From Chromera velia (lineage: Eukaryota > Sar > Chromeraceae), in NCBI GenBank assembly GCA_018398765.1, contig JAHBMJ010000809.1:11177-21176 (forward strand): DNA of 10,000 nt, written 5' to 3'. This document shows positions 1 through 7,627 of the stretch, in pieces. Below the pieces are notes generated by a model. That model worked only from the letters and a program-made list of their open reading frames with translations. It was not told where the DNA came from and did no database searches. Position 1 is the first letter of the stretch. Every line of letters begins with the position of its first letter. Position numbers and translations under genes: made by a program.

Positions 1-12
1 GGGGGGGGGGGG
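1..12. repeat. Poly-G run at window edge
   Basis: Twelve or more G residues open the window. This may be a homopolymer in the genome or an artefact at the edge of an assembled contig; the sequence alone cannot say which. Confidence 0.6.
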
Positions 13-63
13 TCGGCGTGACTGCCCGATCGGCTGGCCTGCGTACGTCAATCGTGAAGTTCT

Positions 64-138
64 CATTTTTCTTGCTTTCCGGGGCCGTTCGCAAGCTTAC
101 TTGCATCAGATCTTTCGGCAAAAACCGGGCCCCGAAAG
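64..138 (+). repeat. Dispersed GC-rich repeat, copy 1
   Basis: Positions 64-111 match positions 1244-1291 at 45 of 48 bases, around the core CTTTCCGGGGCCGTTCGCAA. The adjoining sequence forms a small stem: CTTTCGG at 112-118 pairs with CCGAAAG at 132-138. The right side differs from copy 2, where a long inverted arm is present, so this copy looks rearranged or decayed. It may be one end of a non-autonomous mobile element; no transposase is visible. Confidence 0.6.
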
Positions 139-960
139 GCTGAATTTAATTGCGCCATGTGCGTGCGTCAGATGGGCTTCAGACCTGATTACCTAATTTT
201 TCGGCGACCCTTTGATTATGCAATTCATTGACAATCATGCAAGCAACACATGCAGTCAGTCAGGTGAAAGTTCTTCCTCCTCACTGTTCTTTCTTTGTAC
301 TAGATCGTGTTGTTGATATATATAAGCGTTACGTACTGCATCTTTGTATCTCGGAACTTCATCGTTTAATCCTGCCCCTGTGTATTTCTAAGTACATTGC
401 GACCATGAAGCGGTTCTGGAAACTTGTTCGTTGTTGCACCTTCGTTTTACTGGTTCTCCATCTCTGTTTGGGAGGAAAAGGCCCAGGAATCGGCCGTAGA
501 TGGTCGTATTCGACTTCTACAACTTTGTGTTCCTTCTTGCCGTCCGGTAAGTCAAAAATGAATTCACTGGAATGTAAGTAGCCGTTGATCCACAACCATG
601 TCCCAAAAAACCATTCAGTTTTCACCTCATACAGCTGCCTTACGTGACATTGTCTTCTCTGTTCTATGTTTCTCTAACTGACTGGGCTGGTGGCTTTCTT
701 ATGGTTTTTGCCCTTTTGTCAGCATAATGCATTCGCAATTCCGTGGTTTGCCATGGTCTTACACCTGCCTATACTTAATTCCATCTCATGCCCTGCCCGT
801 CTCCTTTCCTCCAGGACACTGGGCCGTATTTTGTCTGACCGCCTCATTCTTGTGCACGTGCATCTTTCCTTCCAGCATGTCATCCTGCATTATGTATTTC
901 CGTCTCTTTTTAGCCGGCTTGCTTCTATATTTCCAGCGCGTCCAGCTCAATTTTGTCCGT
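139..960. other. Upstream region without a firmly supported gene
   Basis: I see no gene here that I can defend on the plus strand. Open frames at 228-581, 690-962 and 727-1368 encode cysteine- and leucine-rich peptides with no family likeness, and the last runs straight into the GA microsatellite. Consensus-like donor motifs GTAAGT occur at 547 and 574 on the plus strand, but I could not pair them with a coding exon. The only protein-like stretch is on the minus strand (359-634) and has its own entry. Confidence 0.5.
359..634 (-). CDS. Possible exon or gene relic, SH3/Tudor-like, weak
   Basis: The minus strand is open from beyond 634 to a TGA at 359-361. A CAG at 637-635 could serve as an acceptor in frame. 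The peptide contains WFFGTWLWING, then FIFDLPDGKKEH, then VEVEYDHLRPIPGP. The order (Trp, Gly-Thr, aspartate-Gly, Tyr-Asp-x-Leu-Arg-Pro) loosely recalls SH3-like or Tudor-like beta-barrel domains, and the C-terminal tails of some integrases. That resemblance is my inference from pattern only. No start codon, partner exon or family match can be shown, and it lies between the two copies of a palindromic repeat, so it could be a mobile-element relic or chance. Confidence 0.2.
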   Translation of the reverse strand: MYEVKTEWFFGTWLWINGYLHSSEFIFDLPDGKKEHKVVEVEYDHLRPIPGPFPPKQRWRTSKTKVQQRTSFQNRFMVAMYLEIHRGRIKR

Positions 961-1144
961 AAAGAGAAAGAAATGGAAAGAAAAGAACGACAGAACAGAG
1001 AAAGAGAGAGAAAGAGAAGAGAGAGAGAGAGAGAGAAGACAGAAAAACAGAGACAGAAAAACAGAGACAGAAAGATAGTTAGAGAGAACGATAGAGAGAA
1101 AGAGAGGGAGAGAGAGGGAGAGAGAGGGAGAAGGAAAAAGAGAG

Positions 1145-1194
<50 letters not shown>

Positions 1195-1195
1195 T
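961..1195 (+). repeat. Purine-rich GA tract with a short CA block
   Basis: About 235 bases are almost entirely A and G, built from GAGA, GAAA, ACAGAGACAGAAA and GGGAGAGA units. A (CA)n block at about 1144-1160 and a pure (GA)n block at about 1161-1192 follow. Such mirror-symmetric polypurine tracts can form triplex (H-DNA) in principle. Apparent long reading frames through it on both strands are a consequence of the repeat. Confidence 0.9.
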
Positions 1196-1243
1196 CAGAT
1201 ACACTCTGCTCGCCAAATGCTTGCCAATCATGCAGTTCTCGAT

Positions 1244-1330
1244 CATTTTTTTTGCTTTCCGGGGCCGTTCGCAAGCTTGCTTGCGTCAGATGCATGCATG
1301 CAGTTTCGAACGACCCGGGAAAGCAAAAAC
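1244..1330 (+). repeat. Dispersed GC-rich foldback repeat, copy 2
   Basis: The left part (1244-1291) is a 45 of 48 match to copy 1 at 64-111. In addition, the left arm 1249-1271 is the reverse complement of the right arm 1307-1329 at 21 of 23 positions, including 12 perfect bases at the outer end (1249-1260 with 1318-1329). The spacer is 35 bases and contains TGCATGCATGCAG. The whole would fold into a long hairpin. This fits a small foldback or MITE-like element; no target-site duplication was recognised. Confidence 0.7.
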
Positions 1331-1625
1331 AAAGCCGGGGCCATATAGGGAGTGGCCTGCATCTATAGCTGGTATTCCAACTGTTGCCTGACCTTCGTCC
1401 TGAGTCGGGCCGACTGTCAGGAACTCCCTCAAAAAGTCGATTTATGCACAGCAACATTCGATCCTACACAACTTCGCGGTCAGACAAAGCTACCCCGTCT
1501 GGATTTCCGATACCGACAGACTGTGATCTGCAACCGCATTTGCAAGCTCGCTAGACAACCCGTTACAGTATATATCTTTTCACGAACGTGGCTCCGTCGC
1601 CCAATCTAAATTGAGAACAGAAATC
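1331..1625 (+). promoter_or_regulatory. 5' flank and leader of the dehydrogenase gene
   Basis: This stretch separates the foldback repeat from the first ATG of the dehydrogenase. It should hold the promoter and 5' untranslated region. Only a short AT-rich motif, TATATATC at 1569-1576, stands out, about 50 bases before the ATG. I cannot assign a transcription start or a true TATA box. A short inverted motif, GTCGG-G-CCGAC, lies near 1403-1413. Confidence 0.35.
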
Positions 1626-4557
1626 ATGGCATCCGATCCAGTAGACTGCCTCTCCATGGCATGCCACGACCCCGCATGCGATTTCAAACCTTTGAAGATG
1701 CAAAGACGCCCTGTGGGGGACTTTGACGTCCTCCTCGACATGAAATACTGCGGCGTCTGCCACTCTGACCTCCACATCGCAGCCAATCATCTCAAGGGTG
1801 TCAGCCCCACCGAGTACCCGTGTGTCCCTGGGCATGAGCTTGCAGGCGTGTGCATTCAGGTGAGTGTTCTGCTGACGGGTGGAAAATGTCTTGAATTGCT
1901 TCTCCCATCCTTCTTTCCTGAGGAGACGGGCTAAGACCAGTGTAGACGGAGACGGGTGAACAGAAGAACAGTGTGTAGACACATAGACAGCAAAAAAGGT
2001 GTGGATGGTGGGTGCAAGTGATGCCTTTGGATGTGTGCTAGAAAACACTGGTGAGTAGACGGTGAAGGAATGCGGAGAAATCTGGTGAAAAGAAACGTCA
2101 GTAGAGAGACAAGGCAGGAAGGAAGGTCGGCAAAGGAGGCACACACCCACTGACCGACCCACGCGAGAGAAAACGCGAAGTCAACACACAACCTCCCCTC
2201 CTCCAACCCCTTTCCCTTCCCCCCGTTCCATTCACACAGTCGATTTGATTCAAAGAGATCCACAGTTCCTTTCCGGATTCCTCCTCAACTTCTCCCTGAT
2301 CTCTCTCTGCACAACCGCACGACAGCACGACTGGCTGCCTCGATGAGTGGATGCGCACATAAATACATGCATGCATGCAGGTTGGGTCCAAAGTCTCGAA
2401 GGTCAAGGTGGGGGACCACGTGGGTGTTGGTTGCATGCTGGACTCCTGCAAGAACTGCTCCAACTGCAAGAAGGGGGAGGAGCAGAAGTGCTCAAAGCAG
2501 GTAAGAAAACCTGGGAAGAAGGGGGTGAATGGAATGTTGCAAGAATCTCACGTTGGGTGTTATAGTGAGCAGGCAGGCCGCATTTCTTTTCATCGATAAC
2601 AACACACGCCTCACTGTCATGTCACCCCCCTCCCTGCAGGTCGGCACGTACAACGGCAAGGACTATCACGGACGCGCCACGTCCCACCCTCCGGGGAGGA
2701 GCACTCTCGGCGGCTACACGTCCAAGTTCGTCGTGCACGAAGATTTTGCGATTCTGATCCCGAAGGACTACCCTCTCGAGGCAGCGGGCCCCGTGATGTG
2801 CGCAGGGATCACGATGTATGACCCCATGAGGTGGTCAGTCAGTCAGTCAGTCAGTCAGGCCGTCTGTCAGTGAGAATGTTGCTGTTTCACCGATCTCTCA
2901 GAATGTATCCGCCTCTCCCTCTCCCTCTCACGCACCCGCATGCACGCACGCACGCGCACACACACACAGTCAGTTAGTCACGCAAGCATGTAGAGTGAGG
3001 GAGACAGAGACGTGTGTCATGTCCATGGCGCACTCCTGTCTGTATGATACCTACGCACTGTTTTCGTCCATGTGTCTCTCTCTGCTCTCTCCCCTAGCTC
3101 CGTGTGGGTGCATGTGTGTGCCTGCATGCAGCTACGGTGTGAAGGAGGGTCACAACGTTGGCATCATCGGCCTCGGGGGTCTCGGCCAGATGGGCATCAG
3201 GGTCGCCAAGGCTCTGGGTGCTAAGGTGACTGCGATCTCCCGTTCCTCTGGCAAGGAGGCGTTTGCGAAGGAGTGCGGGGCTGATGACTTTATTGTCAGC
3301 AGCAGCGCTGAGGACATGAAGAAGCACGAAGGCGCACTGGACCTGATCCTGAACACCATCCCCGTGTACCATGACTACTGCCAGTACAACATGTTGAGCA
3401 AGAAGAAGGGGGGGAAGCACGTGCTTCTGGGGCTGCATGCAGGCCTTGCGGGGGCGATGCTGGCGAACTCGATGACCTTCGGGGGATCCCGGCTGATGCA
3501 CTCTGGGATTGGGGGCATTCCTGCCACTCAGGAGGTGATGGATCTGTGCGCAAAACACAAGATCATGCTGAAGACAGAGATCGTGCCCTGCAAGGACATC
3601 AACAAAGTCTATGAAGCTCTCGACTCGAATAACGACGGCGGGGTCCGGTCAGTCAGTGAGTCAATGAGTCCGTGCATTCGTCTGTCTGTTTGCGATTGTC
3701 TCTGTCTCCCGGTTTCTCTCTCTCTCTCTCTCTCTCTCTGTCTCACACGCAGACACATGTATTTTTCCTGTGTGGTTAGGGGGGTGGATGTGTGTGTCTG
3801 TGTGTGAATCTGTCCACCGTGAATAGACAAAAACAAGACATGAGGGGGAGAGAAATTATGCCAGCTCTCGCTCTGTCAAGAGAACGAGCGAAGGAGAAAT
3901 CATGTGTCGTCAGAGTCTGTCAAGAGAAACGGTGCATCATGTATCTATCTGTCTATCACAGAGTGGACGATGCAGAAAAAACAGGTGCAGGAATTGGTCA
4001 CTAGAAGCCCGTCTCCGTAGGCGGCTGTTCTTTTGTGTGTCTAAGTATTTGCCTGCCTGCCTGCCTACCTGCCTGCGTGTCTGTCTTCCTGTCTTCCTGC
4101 GTGCTTTTTTGCTTGCCCGACTGAAACGCACAGCCCGTCAGTCAGTCTGTTTCTTTATCTGCCTATCTGTCTGTCTCCGAAAAGTAACCAGAAACCACGC
4201 AGTCTTAGTTCCACCCAAAGTGTTTGACGTACACGAAGGGGGGATCTTCTCCTCTCCTCCGTGCTCGCATGGTGAATGCCTGCCTGGCGAAGCCCTGCAC
4301 TCGAAAATGGTTGCTAGATGAATCAACTTTTTTTCACATCGTCGCGTCAAAAAAGAAAGCCTACCGTTCCTCTGACTGAATCAACGGCTGCATGCAGATA
4401 CGTGCTGGACATTGAGAAGACCCTCAACGAGAAGACAGAGGAGGAGTGCACGCTGCCCCCCCCCAATCTTCACGCACCCGATAGCTCGGGCCTTCTGTCC
4501 CCAGGGGGCGCACTCAAGGAGGCCATGTGGATCCTCTTCACTGGCAAGTGGCTCTGA
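1626..4557 (+). CDS. Zinc-dependent alcohol dehydrogenase, cinnamyl-alcohol-dehydrogenase type (5 exons)
   Basis: The predicted enzyme is an NADP(H)-dependent medium-chain dehydrogenase interconverting aldehydes and primary alcohols; the real substrate is unknown. Exons are 1626-1859, 2381-2500, 2640-2833, 3132-3647 and 4398-4557. They sum to 1224 bases, 407 residues plus TGA, with consistent phases (0, 0, 2, 2). The ATG at 1626 gives the usual family N-terminus. Catalytic-zinc ligands are visible at C45 in CGVCHSD, H70 with E71 in PGHE, and C172 in PVMCAGIT. Structural-zinc cysteines are C101, C104, C107 and C115. The Rossmann motif GLGGLG is at 196-201, and S219-R-S-S-x-K224 after the second strand suggests NADP rather than NAD. 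No targeting peptide is evident, so it is probably cytosolic. The family normally ends near YVLDIEKTL (356-364, about 350-365 residues); here about 40 more residues follow, ending [11 protein letters not shown]. Family membership is near certain; exact exon edges are inferred. Confidence 0.93.
1860..2380 (+). other. Dehydrogenase intron 1
   Basis: This 521-base phase 0 intron has a standard GTGAGT donor and the acceptor CATGCATGCATGCAG. Removing it joins ...AGVCIQ to VGSKVSK..., the normal continuity of the family. It contains a pyrimidine-rich stretch near 2190-2222 but little pyrimidine right before the acceptor. Confidence 0.88.
2501..2639 (+). other. Dehydrogenase intron 2
   Basis: This 139-base phase 0 intron has donor GTAAGA and a pyrimidine-rich acceptor CCTCCCTGCAG. 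It follows directly after the structural-zinc cysteine loop (C101-C115) and joins KCSKQ to VGTYNGK. Confidence 0.88.
2834..3131 (+). other. Dehydrogenase intron 3, starting with a GTCA repeat
   Basis: This 298-base phase 2 intron opens with GTCAGTCAGTCAGTCAGTCA and ends in CTGCATGCAG. The split codon TG|C gives Cys183 and fits the spacing of the family between the catalytic-zinc cysteine and the Rossmann fold. The donor could also be read one base-pair step earlier (AG|GTGGTC), giving Ser and one residue fewer; I prefer 2834 because the residue count matches the family. Confidence 0.75.
3648..4397 (+). other. Dehydrogenase intron 4, large and repeat-rich
   Basis: This 750-base phase 2 intron opens with GTCAGTCAGTGAGT and ends in GGCTGCATGCAG. 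Excision makes CG|A (Arg355) and joins GGVR to YVLDIEK, as expected for the family, so no exon is missing inside. It holds a (CT)n block (about 3716-3740), GT-rich sequence (about 3785-3810), a CTGC/CTGT-rich block (about 4048-4165) and a stretch near 4188-4247 resembling the last exon of the second gene. Confidence 0.82.
4048..4170 (+). repeat. CTGC/CTGT-type tetranucleotide repeat
   Basis: This is an imperfect tract of CTGC, CTAC, CTGT and CTTC units inside dehydrogenase intron 4, including a GTCAGTCAGTCTG stretch at about 4137-4149. The open frame through it (rich in Cys, Leu and Pro) is a repeat artefact. Confidence 0.8.
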
Positions 4558-5170
4558 GCGAGTGAGGGAGTGAGTCACTCGTAGAGTTCTTTTGATCGAT
4601 ACGACAGTGGGAAGGAGGGAAATTGGCCTTTAGTTTTGTTGTATGAAGTGTGCATGGATCTTGTACACAGGCAGATGTGCGCATGGCACTCAAAGGGGTG
4701 CCCCCCGCTGAAGAGAAGCAAAAGAAATGTGGCTCTGAGGCTTCGGGGAGAAGTTATACCTTCGGCCTTCAGTTTCGAATGGAAAGAGCAAGCTTTGTGC
4801 AGCCCCATGGAAAGCAGGAAAGAAAACAACAGTGACAGCGTCTCTTGCAAGTTGACCATGAGACAACGGTGCGGTGGCTAAGCAACTGATCCTAGACGTG
4901 ATCACAGCAAGGCTTCCGGTAGTACTTCCCCTTCATGCAATCTTTTGTTGGTTCCTTGGCTCCGTAGCTCGTCAAAATATTCCCGCAATATATGCATGTT
5001 GACTTTTGGCACCGCAAAATGCAGTAGACAGACTCCGTGTGCCAGAAGATTCATATAGGCTGATTCAAAGTTGGATGTAGCCTATCAGAGAATGAAATGG
5101 CGGGTGGCTCGGAGTGGCTCCCACAATACTGACCGATACCGACCGACGCAAATCACGCAACCGATGTGTG
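4558..5170. other. Gene-free 3' flank of the dehydrogenase
   Basis: Directly after the stop lies a short GTGA-rich stretch with the inverted motif GAGTGA-GTCACTC (about 4570-4582). The rest has normal composition and short open frames on both strands (for example 4636-4881 and 4575-4859) without family likeness. The 3' untranslated region must lie here, but no clear polyadenylation signal is seen. Confidence 0.5.
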
Positions 5171-5186
5171 GACCGATCCCCCTAAA

Positions 5187-5217
5187 AAACCTTAAAAAAA
5201 AAAAACAATTAAGGTTT
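5187..5217 (+). repeat. Perfect 9-bp hairpin at left edge of AT island
   Basis: AAACCTTAA at 5187-5195 pairs perfectly with TTAAGGTTT at 5209-5217 across a 13-base A-rich loop. It sits where the AT-rich island begins. Confidence 0.6.
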
Positions 5218-5323
5218 GGTTTGCAGATTCAGATGTTTGATGCATGCTAAGATGCATAATGCTTTATTTTATACCAGATTTCAAGTTCATACCTAGGTTC
5301 ATACTCTTGAACATATAGTTATA

Positions 5324-5382
5324 GACACATATATATATGTATATATATACATAATACATATATAGATATCTAGATATACATC
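5324..5382. repeat. (AT)n / (TA)n microsatellite
   Basis: Alternating AT and TA units with scattered C and G (ATATATATGTATATATATAC and following TACATATATAGATATC) form a self-complementary low-complexity tract in the AT island. Confidence 0.8.
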
Positions 5383-5492
5383 AATTTCCCTTTGATGATG
5401 AAGTTTGATCTAGCTCCGGATTCAGTAATAGATGGCACTGGCAATGAAAAAAAAAATGAATTGATCAATTATTAAATTCATAGATCTTATTC

Positions 5493-5520
5493 GACCCCAG
5501 AATCCGGGCCCAGATTCGAC
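5493..5520 (+). repeat. Inverted pair 1, left copy
   Basis: GACCCCAGA followed by CCCAGATTCGAC matches the reverse complement of 6860-6886, which reads GACCCCAGA and CCCAGATTCTAC with a middle shorter by one base. Each copy also contains an internal near-duplicate of the GACCCCAGA word. Confidence 0.5.
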
Positions 5521-5775
5521 CTGAGACCGTCAACCTAGGGATAAGTTTCAAACAAAAACAAAACGCTCTCCGAACCTTTTTTTTTTCCTTTTTCACAACC
5601 ATGGTGGGGATGCAAAAACACTAGGGAACCACACGTTTCTTACGTACATGAAAATAAAAAAAACAAAAAACAAAAAAGTGAAAATGACCATTTTTTTTTT
5701 TTTAAATTACCCCTAGCCATTACCTAACTATATTTTGATTTTCAACTTGAAACTTATATTAAATAATAGCCCAGT

Positions 5776-5802
5776 TTTAAACTAGGCGCAGGACATTAAA
5801 AA
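5776..5802 (+). repeat. Inverted pair 2, left copy
   Basis: This matches the reverse complement of 6664-6690 at 22 of 27 bases. The best part is CTAGGCGCAGGACATTAAAAA at 5782-5802, where the partner differs only by two C/T transitions. Confidence 0.55.
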
Positions 5803-6147
5803 AAGAAAAAGAGAAAACATACGCCAATTTTTTATTTTGTTTTTATTTCCATTTTTTAATTATTTTTTCCCATTTATTTTCTAATAATCAGATTTCATTA
5901 AAGTTTTTCATTGTTAGTATTTGTTACATGCTAGCTAGGCTAAATCAAAATAATTAAAATAATAAAATAATTTAGTTTCAATAATAATTTTATGTTTGAG
6001 CACTGCATGTGACACTAGAGGTTGTAATGCGGCGGGTTATAAAGATGACAACAAGGTCGGCAGAAGACTAGAAAGAAGATGGTGGGCAAGTATACAGTTT
6101 TGGTGATAAACGATGCATAGGACATGCACAATACAACACAAGGCATC

Positions 6148-6240
6148 TCACGCTTCCACTGCCCTGACGCAGTCATACTTTAATTGCTCGACTCTTTCAA
6201 TTGCCCAGGGGGATTCGCCCCGGGCATGTTGCATTGCTGC
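6148..6240 (-). CDS. Weak exon candidate inside the AT island
   Basis: On the minus strand a TGCATGCAG acceptor-like motif near 6246-6238 is followed by an open frame reading MQHARGESPW, then AIERVEQLKY and DCVRAVEA to a TGA at 6148-6150. The peptide has a plausible mixed composition, and the acceptor resembles those of the two real genes. There is no second exon or family to support it. It lies in the GC-balanced core of the island, so a captured gene fragment is possible. Confidence 0.2.
   Translation of the reverse strand, partial: AAMQHARGESPWAIERVEQLKYDCVRAVEA
6202..6226 (+). repeat. GC-rich hairpin in AT island core
   Basis: TGCCC-A-GGGG (6202-6211) pairs with CCCCGGGCA (6218-6226) around the loop GATTCG, with one bulged A. 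It is unusually GC-rich for its surroundings. Confidence 0.6.
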
Positions 6241-6663
6241 ATGCATGACTGTCGATTCTAAGTTATTTCTCTCTGGCTTTCTGAGACTTTCCGGTGAGTC
6301 TCCGATTGCAGGGAGAAGTAAGAGGAGAAGACTTTTAGAAACGGCCAAAGAAGACTAAGAAACGCCCTGGTGCTGAGCTGATTCTCAAGTCGTATCACAA
6401 ACATAACATGTAATGCATGCAATAAGTTTTATAAGACGATCCATCAGGCGCAAAAGTGGTGTGAACTTTATGAAAAGTCAACTCTTGAATTTTATATTTA
6501 AAAAACGGAAAAATATTAGTTTAATTTTTTGGTGAGGTTTTTAAAATGTAAGGTAACATAATTTTTGAGATACCCCCCTTTTGTACTAGTTTTTCAAATA
6601 TTTAATACTTGACCATTTTTCATTTTATTTGTTTTTCCAATTTTTTATTTCTTTTTAACTAGG

Positions 6664-6690
6664 TTTTTAATGTCCTACACCTAGGTTTTA
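6664..6690 (-). repeat. Inverted pair 2, right copy
   Basis: Reverse-complement partner of 5776-5802 (22 of 27 identical). It lies next to further CTAGG words and directly inside the right copy of pair 1. Confidence 0.55.
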
Positions 6691-6859
6691 GAGGTAAAAA
6701 TCTAAGCCAAGTCTTAGCCGACGCCTATACGTGGCTAGCGAGGCCACCTAGAAGGCCACTCTGGCAAAAGGATAAAGATGGAATTAAGGATTCAGAAGTA
6801 TATTGAGTACACTCATCCTTATACATGGACGAGTGAATGAACCGTAAAAGACTGATCAA

Positions 6860-6886
6860 GTAGAATCTGGGGTCTAGTCTGGGGTC
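6860..6886 (-). repeat. Inverted pair 1, right copy
   Basis: Reverse-complement partner of 5493-5520. On the plus strand it carries TCTGGGGTC twice in tandem (6866-6874 and 6878-6886). Confidence 0.5.
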
Positions 6887-7627
6887 CCAAACTTTGAATC
6901 TAGAGTGTTGCAATGGCAGCAATATAGCTAGGTGTATTGCAATGTTGTGTAGAGAGATGGAAGAACAAAACTAGGGACATGCAAGAGTAAGTATCTGCTA
7001 GGAACGGATCTCAAATATTTTCCCCCCAGTTAGCTAGGTAAGTTTTACTAAGATAATTAACATATATTTTACAAGTTTTCTATTAATTCTAACTTAATCA
7101 ATTTTGTGAAGTCTTATAATTAATATTTATAGTATCATACGTACAAAAACCTTTGAGCACATTTTTAAAGTTTAAACACTTTTTGGGCACCTACCAGCAT
7201 TTTTTAACGTATTTTTACTCAAACTGATAATGTTACTCATTGCTATATTAAATCCATTCAAGTTAATTGAGGACCTCAGGTACGACCAGACGGTACTTCA
7301 TAACTCTATAGTCACAACTCTCATACTTATAGCTTGCTTGTTAATACATAGAGTCAATAAACAATATGAGAATTAAAATCTTTCTCGTGGGGTCCTAATT
7401 TATTAAAGTTGCTTTACACAAGATTGCCACGAAGGAGTATTTCACTTCAGTATACCAGCACTGTTTGCTTTTACTAAAAAAGCAGGTTCGAAAGCAGGCG
7501 TCGAAATCAAAGCGTAGAAAGAGGTTGGGCTGTATGTACTGGATAAATACCATCTCCAGCAACTACAAGCGCTTTGTCACCTCTGTTCGAGTTTAGGGCG
7601 TGTATAACTCTAAATCCGACACTTTTC

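Larger units (their letters stand above)
5170..7560. other. AT-rich island, possibly a decayed mobile element
   Basis: Base composition changes abruptly: long A and T runs (for example 5196-5205, 5577-5586, 5691-5703), frequent TTAAT and CTAGG words, and almost no open frames, in contrast to the mixed-composition flanks. A more GC-balanced core occupies about 6000-6420. Two sequence pairs are arranged as nested inverted copies, 5493-5520 with 6860-6886 and 5776-5802 with 6664-6690, which suggests an old palindromic or inverted-repeat element. No transposase, reverse transcriptase or target-site duplication was recognised. Confidence 0.5.

Noticed and set aside
727-1368. 213-residue plus-strand open frame
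   Set aside because: Its second half is the GA/CA microsatellite read as Arg-Glu-Lys and Thr-His repeats, and its first half has no protein-like pattern.
786-1457. 223-residue minus-strand open frame
   Set aside because: Most of it is Ser-Leu repeats from the complement of the GA tract.
2995-3807. 270-residue open frame taken as a whole gene
   Set aside because: Only 3132-3647 is dehydrogenase exon. The two ends of the frame read through introns 3 and 4 and have no family likeness.
3902-4321. 139-residue open frame within dehydrogenase intron 4
   Set aside because: It is largely a CTGC/CTGT repeat translation. The dehydrogenase is continuous across this intron, so no exon is needed here.
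4636-4881. Short open frames after the dehydrogenase stop
   Set aside because: Overlapping frames on both strands, with no family pattern and no convincing splice link to either gene.
6294-6311. GTGAGT...TTGCAG, an apparent mini-intron
   Set aside because: At 18 bases it is too short to splice in any normal way, and no coding frame is improved by removing it.
7480-7500. GGTTCGAAA, resembling a tRNA T-loop
   Set aside because: The flanking GCAGG and GCAGG do not pair, and no acceptor stem or anticodon arm could be found around it.
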